Of a DNA stretch of 64,000 nucleotides, positions 26,001 through 35,588 are shown one piece after another; positions within the stretch are counted from its first letter, which is position 1; the number at the start of each line of letters is the position of its first letter. A program made the translations under genes and the position numbers. The notes under the pieces were generated by a model. It made no database searches and had not been told where the DNA came from. It saw only the letters and a program-made list of their open reading frames with translations. This DNA comes from Tessaracoccus sp. MC1679 (GTDB taxonomy: Bacteria > Actinomycetota > Actinomycetes > Propionibacteriales > Propionibacteriaceae): the NCBI RefSeq assembly GCF_014164775.1, contig NZ_JACJGB010000003.1, positions 347,718 through 411,717 on the forward strand, in the 5' to 3' direction.

Positions 26001-26167
26001 ACAATGACCATCTTGACGGTCACCACCGACAGTGTGTCCCCGGGGCCAGAAGAGGCCTCAACGGGCGGCGCCAACGCCGTGCGCCTGACCGTCGCCGACA
26101 TCCGATGGGGCATTGCGGCAGGAGCGCGCCCCGCGTGACCAGGCCGACCGATAGGCTCCATCCCACG

Positions 26168-26965
26168 ATGAGTAGCACGAACACCTTCGCACCCGGCAAC
26201 GTCGTCGTGGTGCGCGACGAGGACTGGCTGATCACGTCAGTGGACGAGTCGTCCGACGGGCCCGTCCTCAACGCCCAGGGCCTGTCCGATCTGGTCCGCG
26301 GCCAGGACGCCGTCTTCTACCCCTCGCTGGACCGGATCAAGCTCAACGACCCCCGCGACACTCAAGTCCGCGCAGACGACTCACCCAAGTACCGCCGTTC
26401 CCGCCTCTGGGTGGAGTCCACGCTCCGCAAGACCGCCGTCCCCCTGAGCGACGACTCCCTCACCGTCTCGCCCCGCATGCTCGCTCGTCAGCTCGGCTAC
26501 CAGCACAAAGCCGTCGCGAAGGCTCTTGACCCCGCGACACTGCGGCCCCGCATCCTTCTCGCCGACGCCGTCGGCCTCGGCAAGACGCTCGAGATCGGCA
26601 TGATCCTCTCGGAGCTCATCCGCCGCGGCCGAGGGGAGCGGATCCTTGTCGTCACCCCGCGACACGTGCTGGAGCAGATGCAGCATGAGATGTGGAGCCG
26701 CTTCGCCATCCCGTTCGTGCGCCTCGACTCCCAGGGCGTGGCCCGCGTCAAGCAGAAGCTGCCCGCCAACCGCAACCCGTTCTCCTACTTCCGCCGCGTC
26801 ATCATCTCCATCGACACGCTGAAGCAGGAGCGCTTCGTCCACGACCTGCGCCGCCACCACTGGGACGCCGTCGTCATCGACGAGTCGCACAACGTCACCA
26901 ACACCGCCACCCTCAACAACCGCCTGGCCAGCATCCTCGCCCCGCAGGCCGGCGGGCTGCGACCG
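26168..26965 (+). pseudogene. SNF2-type helicase, N-terminal fragment (DISARM DrmD-like)
   Basis: About 265 codons of an SNF2/SWI2 ATPase. Walker A ADAVGLGKTLEIGMIL lies near residues 137-152, motif Ia is VTPRHVLEQMQHE, and Walker B is VIDESHN near 236. Sequence style matches DrmD, the SNF2 helicase of class 1 DISARM, though other helicase-related proteins are possible. Homology ends near ILAPQA; motif III and the whole second RecA domain are gone, so it cannot be active. It is a relic of an earlier defence system just upstream of BREX. Confidence 0.65.
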
Positions 26966-27147
26966 CGACAGTTCGAGCGAGGGCGGTGTGTGGGAGGACA
27001 ACATCGTCGAGGATCGTGTGGCTTGAATCGGTGCCTCGGCGTCACCCAGGTGATCCCTTCGAGGCACAGCGTCGGAGCCGTGGCCAACGGTTTGTCACTG
27101 CTGCCTCGTACGCTGTTCTACTGCCCAAGACCGAAAGGAGGCACCAG

Positions 27148-27768
27148 ATGAGCAACACGTCCCAGAAGCACGACCGATACGCGCTGTCCTTCACCAGCGG
27201 TGCCCTCCTGACTCGGGAGGCGGTCATCGCTGCGCCGCTGTTCCTTGAGGTTCGTGACTGGAACGCGGTCCGCGATCGCCTCCGTGCAGAGAACCTGCTC
27301 CAGGCTCGAACGGCATCATCGGGGTTTCGGCTGGCACGAGAGGTCGTACAGCGCTTGGCGGTGCTCACGGACGCCCAGCTGGACCTGCTGCAAGACGCCA
27401 GCCCCAGTGAACGCGGGCACCTGATGTGGGTCGCGGCATGTCGACGCTACGCGCTCATCGGCGACTTCGCCGAGGAAGTGGTGCGGGAACGGTTCCTGCT
27501 GCTCACGCCCACGCTTGGCTACGACGACTTCGACAGCTTCGTTCGAGGGAAGGCGCTGTGGCATCCGGAGCTCGCTGAGGTGAAGGACTCGACGTTGCAG
27601 AAGCTCCGCTCAACCGTGTTCCGGATGCTGACCGAGGCTGGCCTGCTCACCGGCGGTGAGATCGTCCACGCGCCCCTGTCCGAGCGGGTCCGAGACGCGC
27701 TGGACGCGCAGGTACCCAGCGATGTGCGGTTCCTCCCGACTCGCGACAGCAAGGAGGGCACGCTGTGA
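27148..27768 (+). CDS. brxA: BREX protein BrxA (DUF1819)
   Basis: A 206-residue DUF1819 protein, the first gene of type I BREX. The family's ALSFTSGALLTREAVIAAPLFLE N-terminus and the RHLMWVAACRRY-like central helix are visible. BrxA is a small helical DNA-binding protein required in some BREX systems for full defence. The ATG has an AAAGGAGG ribosome-binding site 7 nt upstream, the strongest in the operon, as expected for the first gene. The 180-bp gap before it, after the helicase relic, probably contains the operon promoter (a TTGTCA lies at 27092). Confidence 0.85.
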   Translation: MSNTSQKHDRYALSFTSGALLTREAVIAAPLFLEVRDWNAVRDRLRAENLLQARTASSGFRLAREVVQRLAVLTDAQLDLLQDASPSERGHLMWVAACRRYALIGDFAEEVVRERFLLLTPTLGYDDFDSFVRGKALWHPELAEVKDSTLQKLRSTVFRMLTEAGLLTGGEIVHAPLSERVRDALDAQVPSDVRFLPTRDSKEGTL

Positions 27769-28364
27769 CATTGAATGAACTCACTCATGAGGAGGAGCAC
27801 CTGTTCGCGGTGCTTAGCGGCGATCGCTTCTTGAAGATGGAGGGTCTCTCGAACGAGGTCCCGTTCTTCATCTACCCCTACGAGCCCGAGCACGCCCTCG
27901 AAGTGGCGAAGGCGAAGAAACGGGTCAAGAACCGGCTGGCGAGCAGAGGCATCGAGGTTCGAGAGATCAACCTCTACGACCTGTCGGTGGAGGTTCTCAA
28001 GGAGCGCGGCGATTGGGACGAAGTACTTGAAGTCGAGTCCGAGCTGGACAAGGCCGAGTTCACCGAGATGCTGCAGTCCATGCTCAACCCGCAGCAGCGC
28101 CTCGCTCCTGCCATTAGAGCGAAGCTCGCTGACGGCGGATTCGACATCGTGTTCCTGACCGGGATCGGCGAAGTCTTCCCCTACATCCGTTCCCACAATG
28201 TGCTCAACAACTTGCAGAGCGTCGTGGTGGGCCGACCGATGCTCATGTTCTTCCCCGGCCGCTATGAGCAGTCCGACACCCTCGGCTCGTCACTGGTGCT
28301 GTTCGGCAGGTTGAAGGACGACCAGTACTACCGCGCCAAGAACATTCTGGAACAGGAACCGTGA
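27765..28364 (+). CDS. brxB: BREX protein BrxB (DUF1788)
   Basis: A 199-residue DUF1788 protein with the family pattern FLKMEGLSNEVPFFIYPYEPE and, near the C-terminus, LMFFPGRYEQSDTLGSSLVLFGRLKDDQYYRAKNI. BrxB is essential for BREX defence in studied type I systems, with unknown biochemistry. The GTG start overlaps the BrxA stop by 4 nt and the stop overlaps BrxC by 4 nt. Confidence 0.88.
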   Translation: MTLNELTHEEEHLFAVLSGDRFLKMEGLSNEVPFFIYPYEPEHALEVAKAKKRVKNRLASRGIEVREINLYDLSVEVLKERGDWDEVLEVESELDKAEFTEMLQSMLNPQQRLAPAIRAKLADGGFDIVFLTGIGEVFPYIRSHNVLNNLQSVVVGRPMLMFFPGRYEQSDTLGSSLVLFGRLKDDQYYRAKNILEQEP

Positions 28365-31300
28365 CCCTCATGCAACTCACTGAGATTTTCGCCAAGGACG
28401 TCCAGCGGCCCATCGAGGGCGTCATCAAGGCCGATGACGTTGCGCACCTGGGCACCGAGGTCGACGAGTACGTCCTGACCAACGAGGCAGCCAAGGGGCT
28501 GGAGCAGCTGCTTGAGGCGTACACGAACTACACCAACGCGAACGGTGTGTGGATTTCGGGCTTCTTCGGCTCCGGTAAGTCGCACCTGTTGAAGATGCTC
28601 GCGCACCTCTTGGGTGACGTGGAGGGCGGCGACTTCCCGCGCGGCCGCGTCTCGGCGAGTTTCTGCGCCAAGGCGACGGACGCCTTCTTGCCACCGCTGC
28701 TCGACAAGGCCGACCGCATCCCGGCGAAGAGCCTGCTGTTCAACATCGACCAGAAGGCGACCCTGATCAGCAAGGATCAAACCGACGCCCTGCTGCGTGT
28801 ATTCGTGAAGGTCTTCGACGAGTCCCGCGGCTTCTACGGCGACCAAGGCCACATCGCCCGGTTCGAACGGCAGCTCGACGACGAGGGCCAGTTGGACGCG
28901 TTCAAGGACGCCTTCCGTGCGGTGTCCGGTCGCGAATGGGGGGAGCGCCGGCCGAGCTTCGGGCTCCCAACGGTTCGCCGCCAGGTCAACGAGGCATACG
29001 CCCAGATCACCGGCCTGGACGCATCGACCGCTCCCGACATCCTGAAGACCTATCAGGACACCTACTCGGTGTCGATCGAGGACTTCGCCGATGAGGTCCG
29101 CGCGTGGCTGGACAAGCAGCCAGCAGGCTACCGACTGAACTTCTTCGTCGATGAGGTCGGGCAGTTCATCGGCTCCAACACGCATCTGATGCTGAACCTT
29201 CAGACGATCGCCGAGTCGCTGAACACGAAGTGCGGCGGGCGGGCCTGGGTGTTCGTGACTTCACAGGAGGACATGGACAGGGTTGTCGGAGACCGCACCA
29301 AGCAGCAAGGCAACGACTTCTCGAAGATTCAGGCCCGGTTCAAGACCCGCGTCAAGCTCACCTCCGCCGACGTGGAAGAGGTCATCCGCAAGCGACTGCT
29401 GGAGAAGAACAACAAGGGCGGCCAGGTACTCGAAGCCGTCTACGCGCAGGAGTCAGCGAACTTCAAGACACTCTTCGACTTCGTCGATGGCGCCAAGACC
29501 TACCGCAATTTCACCGACGAGGCCCACTTCGTTGGCACCTACCCGTTCGTGAGTTACCAGTTCCCTCTGTTCCAGGCCGCGATCGGGGGCATCTCCGACC
29601 ACAACGTGTTCGAGGGCCGCAACAGCTCTGTCGGTGAACGCTCCATGCTGGGTGTCGTCCAGCAGGTCGCCAAGGACATCGGTGACGTCGAGATCGGCAC
29701 GCTGGCCACATTCGACAGCATGTTCGCTGGCATCCGCGCCTCGCTGAAGTCCGCAGCACAGCGCTCCATCGACCGGGCCGAGCGCGACCTCCCCGACAGC
29801 GGCTCACCGGTCACCAAGCTCGCGGTGCGGCTGCTCAAAGCGCTGTTTCTGGTGAAATATGTTGAGAGCTTCCAGGCCACCCCGCGCAACCTGACTGTGT
29901 TGGTCTACAACCGGTTCGGGCTGGACCTGCCGGCGCTGTCCAAGCAGGTTCAGGAGGCGCTGACGCTGCTGGAGACGCAGACCTATGTGCAGCGCAACGG
30001 CAACGTGTACGAGTACCTGACCAACGAAGAGCAGGTGATCGAGGAAGAGATCAAGAACGTCGAGATCGACTCCTCCGAGGTTTCGACCCGGCTCAACAAG
30101 ATTCTCTTCGGCGATGTCGTCAAGACATCGAAGCTCCGCTACGCCAAGAACGGGCAGGACTTCGCGTTTGGGTACAAGCTCGACGACCAGGCCTTTGGCC
30201 AGCAGCGCGAACTCTCGCTGCACTTCATCACCCCCGAGTACCCCTACGGTCCGGAGGAGATTCGGATGCACTCGGCGGGCAAAGACGAGCTGCGCGTGAT
30301 ACTCGCCCCCGATGACCGGGTGCTGGCCGACCTGCGGCTGCTGATCAAGACCGAGAAGTACACCAAGCGCAAGCAGACCAGCTCACTGTCCCCGACCGAG
30401 GAGCAGATTCTGCGAGCCAAGGCGACCCAGAACGCGGAGCGGGAGAAGGAGCTGGTCGAGCGCATCCGCCGCGCCGTCGGACGCGCCGATCTCGTCATCA
30501 ACGCCGCAGACCTGCCGGCGGGGTCGCAGGACGCAATCACCCGGATCACTGACGGGTTCCAAGACCTCATCGCGCGGACTTACACGCAGCTGAGCCTCCT
30601 TGGCGGACGCACCTACTCCGAGCAGCAGGTCGCCGGATTCGCGAACCCTGATCAGTCCGCGATGATTGACGACTCCTCGATCCACGCGCTCGCCGCACCG
30701 GCCGACGAGCTGCTGTCGTACCTGCTGCAGCGTGACCGGCTCGGTGAGCAGGTCACGGTCAAGAAGATCGTCGATCACTTCCAGGCCAAGCCCTACGGCT
30801 GGGACCTCGCCTCCATCGAATGCGTCACAGCCTGGCTCGTCGGCACCTCGAAGATCATCCTCACTGTCGACTCCAACATCCTGAAGCGCAGCGAGGTCGC
30901 TGCCGCGCTGCGCAACACGCAGAAGCACTCCCACGCCGTCATCGCTCCGCAGAGGACCTTCGATCAGCGCAAGGTCGCGGCACTGCGCGCGTTCTGCACG
31001 GACTTCTTCGACGAGCCCACCGCGCCGAAGGACCCCCTCGAACTGGCCCGGCACGCCAGCGAACGCCTCCGCGCCAAGCTCGACGAGCTCAAGGCACGAG
31101 TCAGCGGCTCGAAGTACCCCTTCGTTTCTCAGCTCGACGCTCCGATCTCGCTGCTGGAGTCCGTCGCTGGTAGGCCGGACGACTGGTACCTGACCGAATT
31201 CGCCATCGCCGCCGATCTGCTCGACGCGAAAACCGACAATATCGACCCCATCCAGGCATTCCTCGGCGGCGCCCAGCGGAAGATTTTCGACGAGGCAACC

Positions 31301-31891
31301 GAGCTGGTTGCCGGCAACGCCAGCAATCTCAACTACCTCCCCTCCGGCAGCAGCCAAGACGTGGCGCAACTCCTCGCCGACCCGCAGGCCTTCCGTGGCA
31401 ATCGCATGACCAAGCTCAAGGCTGCCGCGGTCGAGCTCCAGTCCCGTATCGACGATGCGCTTGTCGCCAACCGCGATGAAGCACTGTTGGAGATCGACTC
31501 CCGTTGGGCGCCCCTCCAGACCAGCACGATCTATCTGGACGCCACCGACGACGCCCAGCACAGCGTGAGCCAGAAGGTCAGCGCGATCCTCGACCGAATT
31601 CGCAGCGAGAGCCAGATCGCCATCGTCCGCGAGATCGCGAACACCTTCGAGGAACGCACATACCCGGCAATCCTCGACCAACTCGCCGCGTCGCCCCGCA
31701 CCAGCAGCGCGGACGACAACGACGAGCCAACCCCTGCCCAACCCACCAAGCAGACCGTCTCGGTCAAGAGCATCAGCGCCACCGGTATCCACGGCGTTCT
31801 GGAGACCGAGGAGGACGTCGATCGCTACCTCGACGCGCTGCGTGGGGCACTGGTCCAGGCCCTCAACGACGACAAGCGCATCGCGCTGTAG
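28361..31891 (+). CDS. brxC: BREX ATPase BrxC
   Basis: A 1,176-residue P-loop ATPase of normal BrxC length. The N-terminal ATPase domain carries Walker A GFFGSGKSHLLKML near residues 66-80 and a DEVGQFIG acidic segment near 263. A long helical region follows and a Ser/Thr/Pro-rich stretch precedes the end. BrxC is an AAA+-type motor-like component of the BREX complex that discriminates or remodels phage DNA. PglX starts 12 nt after its stop. Confidence 0.9.
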   Translation: MTLMQLTEIFAKDVQRPIEGVIKADDVAHLGTEVDEYVLTNEAAKGLEQLLEAYTNYTNANGVWISGFFGSGKSHLLKMLAHLLGDVEGGDFPRGRVSASFCAKATDAFLPPLLDKADRIPAKSLLFNIDQKATLISKDQTDALLRVFVKVFDESRGFYGDQGHIARFERQLDDEGQLDAFKDAFRAVSGREWGERRPSFGLPTVRRQVNEAYAQITGLDASTAPDILKTYQDTYSVSIEDFADEVRAWLDKQPAGYRLNFFVDEVGQFIGSNTHLMLNLQTIAESLNTKCGGRAWVFVTSQEDMDRVVGDRTKQQGNDFSKIQARFKTRVKLTSADVEEVIRKRLLEKNNKGGQVLEAVYAQESANFKTLFDFVDGAKTYRNFTDEAHFVGTYPFVSYQFPLFQAAIGGISDHNVFEGRNSSVGERSMLGVVQQVAKDIGDVEIGTLATFDSMFAGIRASLKSAAQRSIDRAERDLPDSGSPVTKLAVRLLKALFLVKYVESFQATPRNLTVLVYNRFGLDLPALSKQVQEALTLLETQTYVQRNGNVYEYLTNEEQVIEEEIKNVEIDSSEVSTRLNKILFGDVVKTSKLRYAKNGQDFAFGYKLDDQAFGQQRELSLHFITPEYPYGPEEIRMHSAGKDELRVILAPDDRVLADLRLLIKTEKYTKRKQTSSLSPTEEQILRAKATQNAEREKELVERIRRAVGRADLVINAADLPAGSQDAITRITDGFQDLIARTYTQLSLLGGRTYSEQQVAGFANPDQSAMIDDSSIHALAAPADELLSYLLQRDRLGEQVTVKKIVDHFQAKPYGWDLASIECVTAWLVGTSKIILTVDSNILKRSEVAAALRNTQKHSHAVIAPQRTFDQRKVAALRAFCTDFFDEPTAPKDPLELARHASERLRAKLDELKARVSGSKYPFVSQLDAPISLLESVAGRPDDWYLTEFAIAADLLDAKTDNIDPIQAFLGGAQRKIFDEATELVAGNASNLNYLPSGSSQDVAQLLADPQAFRGNRMTKLKAAAVELQSRIDDALVANRDEALLEIDSRWAPLQTSTIYLDATDDAQHSVSQKVSAILDRIRSESQIAIVREIANTFEERTYPAILDQLAASPRTSSADDNDEPTPAQPTKQTVSVKSISATGIHGVLETEEDVDRYLDALRGALVQALNDDKRIAL

Positions 31892-31903
31892 GAGACAACA
31901 CGT

Positions 31904-34900
31904 ATGGAAACCGCACCGCTGAAGAGCTTCGCCACCTGGGCCAGGCGCGAACTCATCACCCAGGTCAGCGCCCGACTGACCGCCGTGCTCGCCCCAGCCT
32001 CATCGGAGCGGGTCGAGAAACCGCGTGCCGTCACCATGCTCGAACGCGACATCGCAGCTGCCGGCGGCGGAGCTAAGGGCAAGGACGCGGTCGCCGACAA
32101 GGTCGCCTACACCTGGTTCAACCGCATCATCGCGCTGCGTTTCATGGACGCCAACGGCTACACCGGCGTCGGCGTTGTCTCACCCGCTCATGGCCAGCAG
32201 ACCGGACAACCAGAGGTACTCGCCGACGCCAAGCGCGGCAACATCGACCCCGCCGTTGTTAGCAACAAGCGCACCCTTGACACGATCATCGGACTCCTGG
32301 ACGGCACCCGTCCCAGCGCAGACGCCCAAAGCGAGGCGTACACACTTCTGCTCGCGGAGTACTGCCGCTATTGGAACCGCTCCATGCCGTTCATGTTCGA
32401 GCGTGAAGGCGATTACACCGAACTCCTCATCCCCGCGAACCTCCTCGCCGCGGACTCCATCCTCACCCGGGCCGCTGCGGTGCTCACTCAGGAGGTCTCC
32501 CGGGATGTCGAGGTGATCGGCTGGCTGTACCAGTTCTACATCTCTGAGCGGAAAAGTGAAGTCTTCGCAGAGTTCAAGAAAGGGAAGAAGGCTGGCGCTA
32601 CCGAGATTCCCGCCGCGACCCAGCTGTTTACCCCGCACTGGATCGTCCGCTACCTCGTCGAGAACTCCCTCGGCCGCCTCTGGATGCTCAACCACCCCTC
32701 CTCCCGGCTCGCCGACCAGATGGACTACTACATCGCACCAGTCGACGAAGAGACCGACTTCCTCAAGATCTGCAGCCCCGAGGAGTTGAAGGTCATCGAC
32801 CCGGCCTGCGGCTCCGGCCACATGCTTACCTACGCCTTCGACCTGCTCTACGCGATCTACGAGGAAGAGGGCTACGCCCCATCTGAGATTCCTGAGTCGA
32901 TCCTCACTCACAACCTCTACGGCACTGAGATCGACCCGCGCGCAGGGGCACTGGCAGCCTTCGCACTCACTATGAAGTCTCGCGCTAGACAGCGCACGTT
33001 CTTCGGCAAGCGGGTCGAGCCCAACATCTGCGTCATCGACCCGATCTCGTTCAGCCCTGACGAGTTGGACTACCTCGTCACCCCGGATGGCGATCGGTCC
33101 GCAGAGGGACAGTTCTGGAACCAGTTCACCGAGGCCGACTCGCTCGGGTCACTCATCAAGCCCGATCGCGATCTGACCGTCCGGCTCGCCGAACACCTCG
33201 CGACGCTCAACGACGAGGGAGACATCCTCCGCGCCGACGCCCTCGACTGGGCAGCTAGCGTTATTCGCCAGGCGGAGTTCTTGGCATCACGGTACAGCGT
33301 GGTGGTCGCGAATCCGCCCTACATGGGGTCACGGAACTCCTCGCCGACGCTCAGTGAGTTCGCAGCCCAATCGTTTCCGGACACCCGGATGGACCTCTAC
33401 GCTATGTTCATCGAGCGCGGCCTGGGCCTTACTGTCCACAATGGTCTGACAGCGATGGTCACAATGGAGTCCTGGATGTTCATCCGCTCCTTCGAATCGC
33501 TCCGGCAGTCGATCCTCTCCAATGCTCGTTTGCTCGTGATGGCGCATCTCGGTCCGCGGGCGTTCGACAGCATTGCTGGGGAGGTTGTAGGAACGACCGC
33601 GTTCGTTATCGAAAGGTCACCGGAGAACCCAGAGAGGCAGGCGCGCTTTGTCCGCGCGGTCGGCCCCAAGTCCGAGGCGGCGAAGGCGAAGGTACTTCGA
33701 GAAGTTGCCAGCGGAGCAGAATTCTCCGATGTCTACGACAGGACGCCGAGCGCGTTTGTTGGAGTGAATGGCGCCCCGCTGGCTTATTGGCTACCTGAGC
33801 AGGTCCTTGCAGCGATGGTCGAGTCTCGCCAGATGCACGACGTCGTGTCGTTTCCAACCTCACCACACAAGACGGGAGACAACGGGACCTACGTGCGGCG
33901 CTGGTGGGAGGTTTCGGCCCATGACCTCGGTCCAAGGAGCCGCTGGGTGCCCTACGCCAAGGGTGGAGGGGCTCGACGCTGGTTTGGCCTGATGTATGAC
34001 GTGGTGGATTGGTCGGCCTCGGCGCTTCGCTACTACAGCGAGAACTCCAGTTCCAGCCACATGAAGCGTAACCCGGACGCGCCGCTCGGCGTTACCTACT
34101 CAATGTTGACCTCTGGGACCAACACTTTCAGGGTGCTGCCAGAAGGTGCCGCGTTCGATATGGGCGGGCCAGGATTCTTCTCTCATCGCCTTTCTCTCGC
34201 CCAGACGTTGGCTGTCGTTAACAGCGACATGACCCGACTAGTTCTGGACGCACTCAACCCCACACTCAATCTGCAGGTCCGTGAGGTGAAGCAGATACCG
34301 GTCCCTGACTTCGGCAAAGATGAGGAGAGCCACCTTGACCGGCTCGCGGTTGAGGCAATTGCCATCGCTGAAGAAGATTGGAATTCGCACGAGTGCTCGA
34401 TTGGGTTCCTCGTTTCACCGCTAGTCGCACTTGGTGACGGCCGCGTGCGCCAGGCTGCCGAGAGTTACTACCGTGGAAACGTAGAAGCTACGGAACGTCT
34501 GGCCGAAGTTGAGAGGTCCGTCGACAGGTTGATGTGGTCGGCTGCGGGCGTCCCCGTAGAGGAGCGTGGCGGCGAGGCCGCCCGCGCGATCTTGTTTGCC
34601 AACGCTGAACTGGAGCACGGCCCTGGAAAGAGTTCGGGAGAATACCAGTCCCTTACATCGGCCGAGGCAGTTGCGGACCTGGTGTCGTACGCGGTCGGAT
34701 GCATGTTCGGGCGCTACAGTCTCGACGAGCCGGGCTTGATCCTCGCCGACCAAGGTGCGACGGTGCAGGACTACCTCGCGAAGGTGCCGACACCGACGTT
34801 CGTCCCAGATGCGGACAATGTCCTTCCGATCGTCGATGGTGACTGGTTCGAGGATGACATCGTGGCGCGGTTCCGCCAGTTCTTGCGCGCGGCCTTCGGG

Positions 34901-35410
34901 GAGCAGCACTTCGAGGAGAACCTTCGGTTCGTTGAGGAGTCGCTTGGCGTTAAGTCTCTGCGGGAGTACTTCATCACTCGCGCCGGTCGGTCGAAGTTCT
35001 ACGACGACCACGTGCAGCGGTACAAGAAGCGTCCGATCTACTGGCTGTTCTCCAGTCCGAAAGGGTCGTTCAACGCGCTGATCTACATGCACCGCTACAC
35101 GCCCTCCACGGTCTCGACGGTTCTGAACGAGTACCTCCGTGAGTTCGAGTCGAAGCTGGAGGCGAACCTTCAGCACCAGGAGCGTCTCGCCGCCGGGCGC
35201 GGCACGCCTCGCGAGAAGGCTGCGGCGCTAAAAGAGTCTGATCGGCTCCGTAAGGTGCTACTGGAGCTGGGCGAGTACGAGCACGATGTGCTCTACCCGT
35301 TGGCATCGCAGCAGATCGCGATCGACCTCGATGACGGGGTGAGGGCCAACTATCCGAAGCTCTACCCGGCCCTCAAGAAGATCACAGGGTTGGAGTCTGC
35401 CGATGAGTGA
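31904..35410 (+). CDS. pglX: BREX adenine-specific DNA methyltransferase PglX
   Basis: A 1,168-residue PglX. The SAM-binding motif DPACGSGHML is near residues 298-307 and the catalytic NPPY of amino-methyltransferases near 469 (VVANPPYMG), followed by a long target-recognition and C-terminal region. PglX methylates one strand of the host's BREX site at adenine, which marks self DNA. The middle and 3' half (about 33.4-34.8 kb) are visibly less GC-biased than the flanks, consistent with a swapped recognition domain. The gene looks intact, with no phase-variable tract seen. Confidence 0.92.
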   Translation: METAPLKSFATWARRELITQVSARLTAVLAPASSERVEKPRAVTMLERDIAAAGGGAKGKDAVADKVAYTWFNRIIALRFMDANGYTGVGVVSPAHGQQTGQPEVLADAKRGNIDPAVVSNKRTLDTIIGLLDGTRPSADAQSEAYTLLLAEYCRYWNRSMPFMFEREGDYTELLIPANLLAADSILTRAAAVLTQEVSRDVEVIGWLYQFYISERKSEVFAEFKKGKKAGATEIPAATQLFTPHWIVRYLVENSLGRLWMLNHPSSRLADQMDYYIAPVDEETDFLKICSPEELKVIDPACGSGHMLTYAFDLLYAIYEEEGYAPSEIPESILTHNLYGTEIDPRAGALAAFALTMKSRARQRTFFGKRVEPNICVIDPISFSPDELDYLVTPDGDRSAEGQFWNQFTEADSLGSLIKPDRDLTVRLAEHLATLNDEGDILRADALDWAASVIRQAEFLASRYSVVVANPPYMGSRNSSPTLSEFAAQSFPDTRMDLYAMFIERGLGLTVHNGLTAMVTMESWMFIRSFESLRQSILSNARLLVMAHLGPRAFDSIAGEVVGTTAFVIERSPENPERQARFVRAVGPKSEAAKAKVLREVASGAEFSDVYDRTPSAFVGVNGAPLAYWLPEQVLAAMVESRQMHDVVSFPTSPHKTGDNGTYVRRWWEVSAHDLGPRSRWVPYAKGGGARRWFGLMYDVVDWSASALRYYSENSSSSHMKRNPDAPLGVTYSMLTSGTNTFRVLPEGAAFDMGGPGFFSHRLSLAQTLAVVNSDMTRLVLDALNPTLNLQVREVKQIPVPDFGKDEESHLDRLAVEAIAIAEEDWNSHECSIGFLVSPLVALGDGRVRQAAESYYRGNVEATERLAEVERSVDRLMWSAAGVPVEERGGEAARAILFANAELEHGPGKSSGEYQSLTSAEAVADLVSYAVGCMFGRYSLDEPGLILADQGATVQDYLAKVPTPTFVPDADNVLPIVDGDWFEDDIVARFRQFLRAAFGEQHFEENLRFVEESLGVKSLREYFITRAGRSKFYDDHVQRYKKRPIYWLFSSPKGSFNALIYMHRYTPSTVSTVLNEYLREFESKLEANLQHQERLAAGRGTPREKAAALKESDRLRKVLLELGEYEHDVLYPLASQQIAIDLDDGVRANYPKLYPALKKITGLESADE

Positions 35411-35588
35411 GACCGAGCGGACGCCAGGTGGCAGGCAGAGTGTCGTCTCACTGGCACGACAGTCCCTCGCTGGGGCCGGCTACGCAGAGTTCGATGGTAA
35501 GCGCAAGCGCCAGGAAGCGCTCAAAGCTGATGCCGCCGACCTTGAGACTCTGCGAGCGATCGAGCGAAAGCTGGAGGGCGACGAGTGA
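35403..35588 (+). CDS. Small basic/acidic helical protein between pglX and pglZ
   Basis: A 61-residue protein overlapping PglX by 8 nt and PglZ by 4 nt. The sequence is hydrophilic, with a short linker, then a predicted amphipathic helix from about residue 28 (GYAEFDGKRKRQEALKADAA) to the end (ERKLEGDE). I recognise no family. Its tight overlap with both neighbours argues that it is translated and belongs to the BREX unit, perhaps as an adaptor or inhibitor. Confidence 0.6.
   Translation: MSETERTPGGRQSVVSLARQSLAGAGYAEFDGKRKRQEALKADAADLETLRAIERKLEGDE

Noticed and set aside
26970..27147. A confident promoter for the BREX string
   Set aside because: A TTGTCA is present at 27092 but no convincing -10 at proper spacing, so it is only mentioned, not listed.
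30383..31792. 469-codon minus-strand frame opposite brxC
   Set aside because: Shadow frame created by GC-rich third positions of brxC; no start context or motifs.
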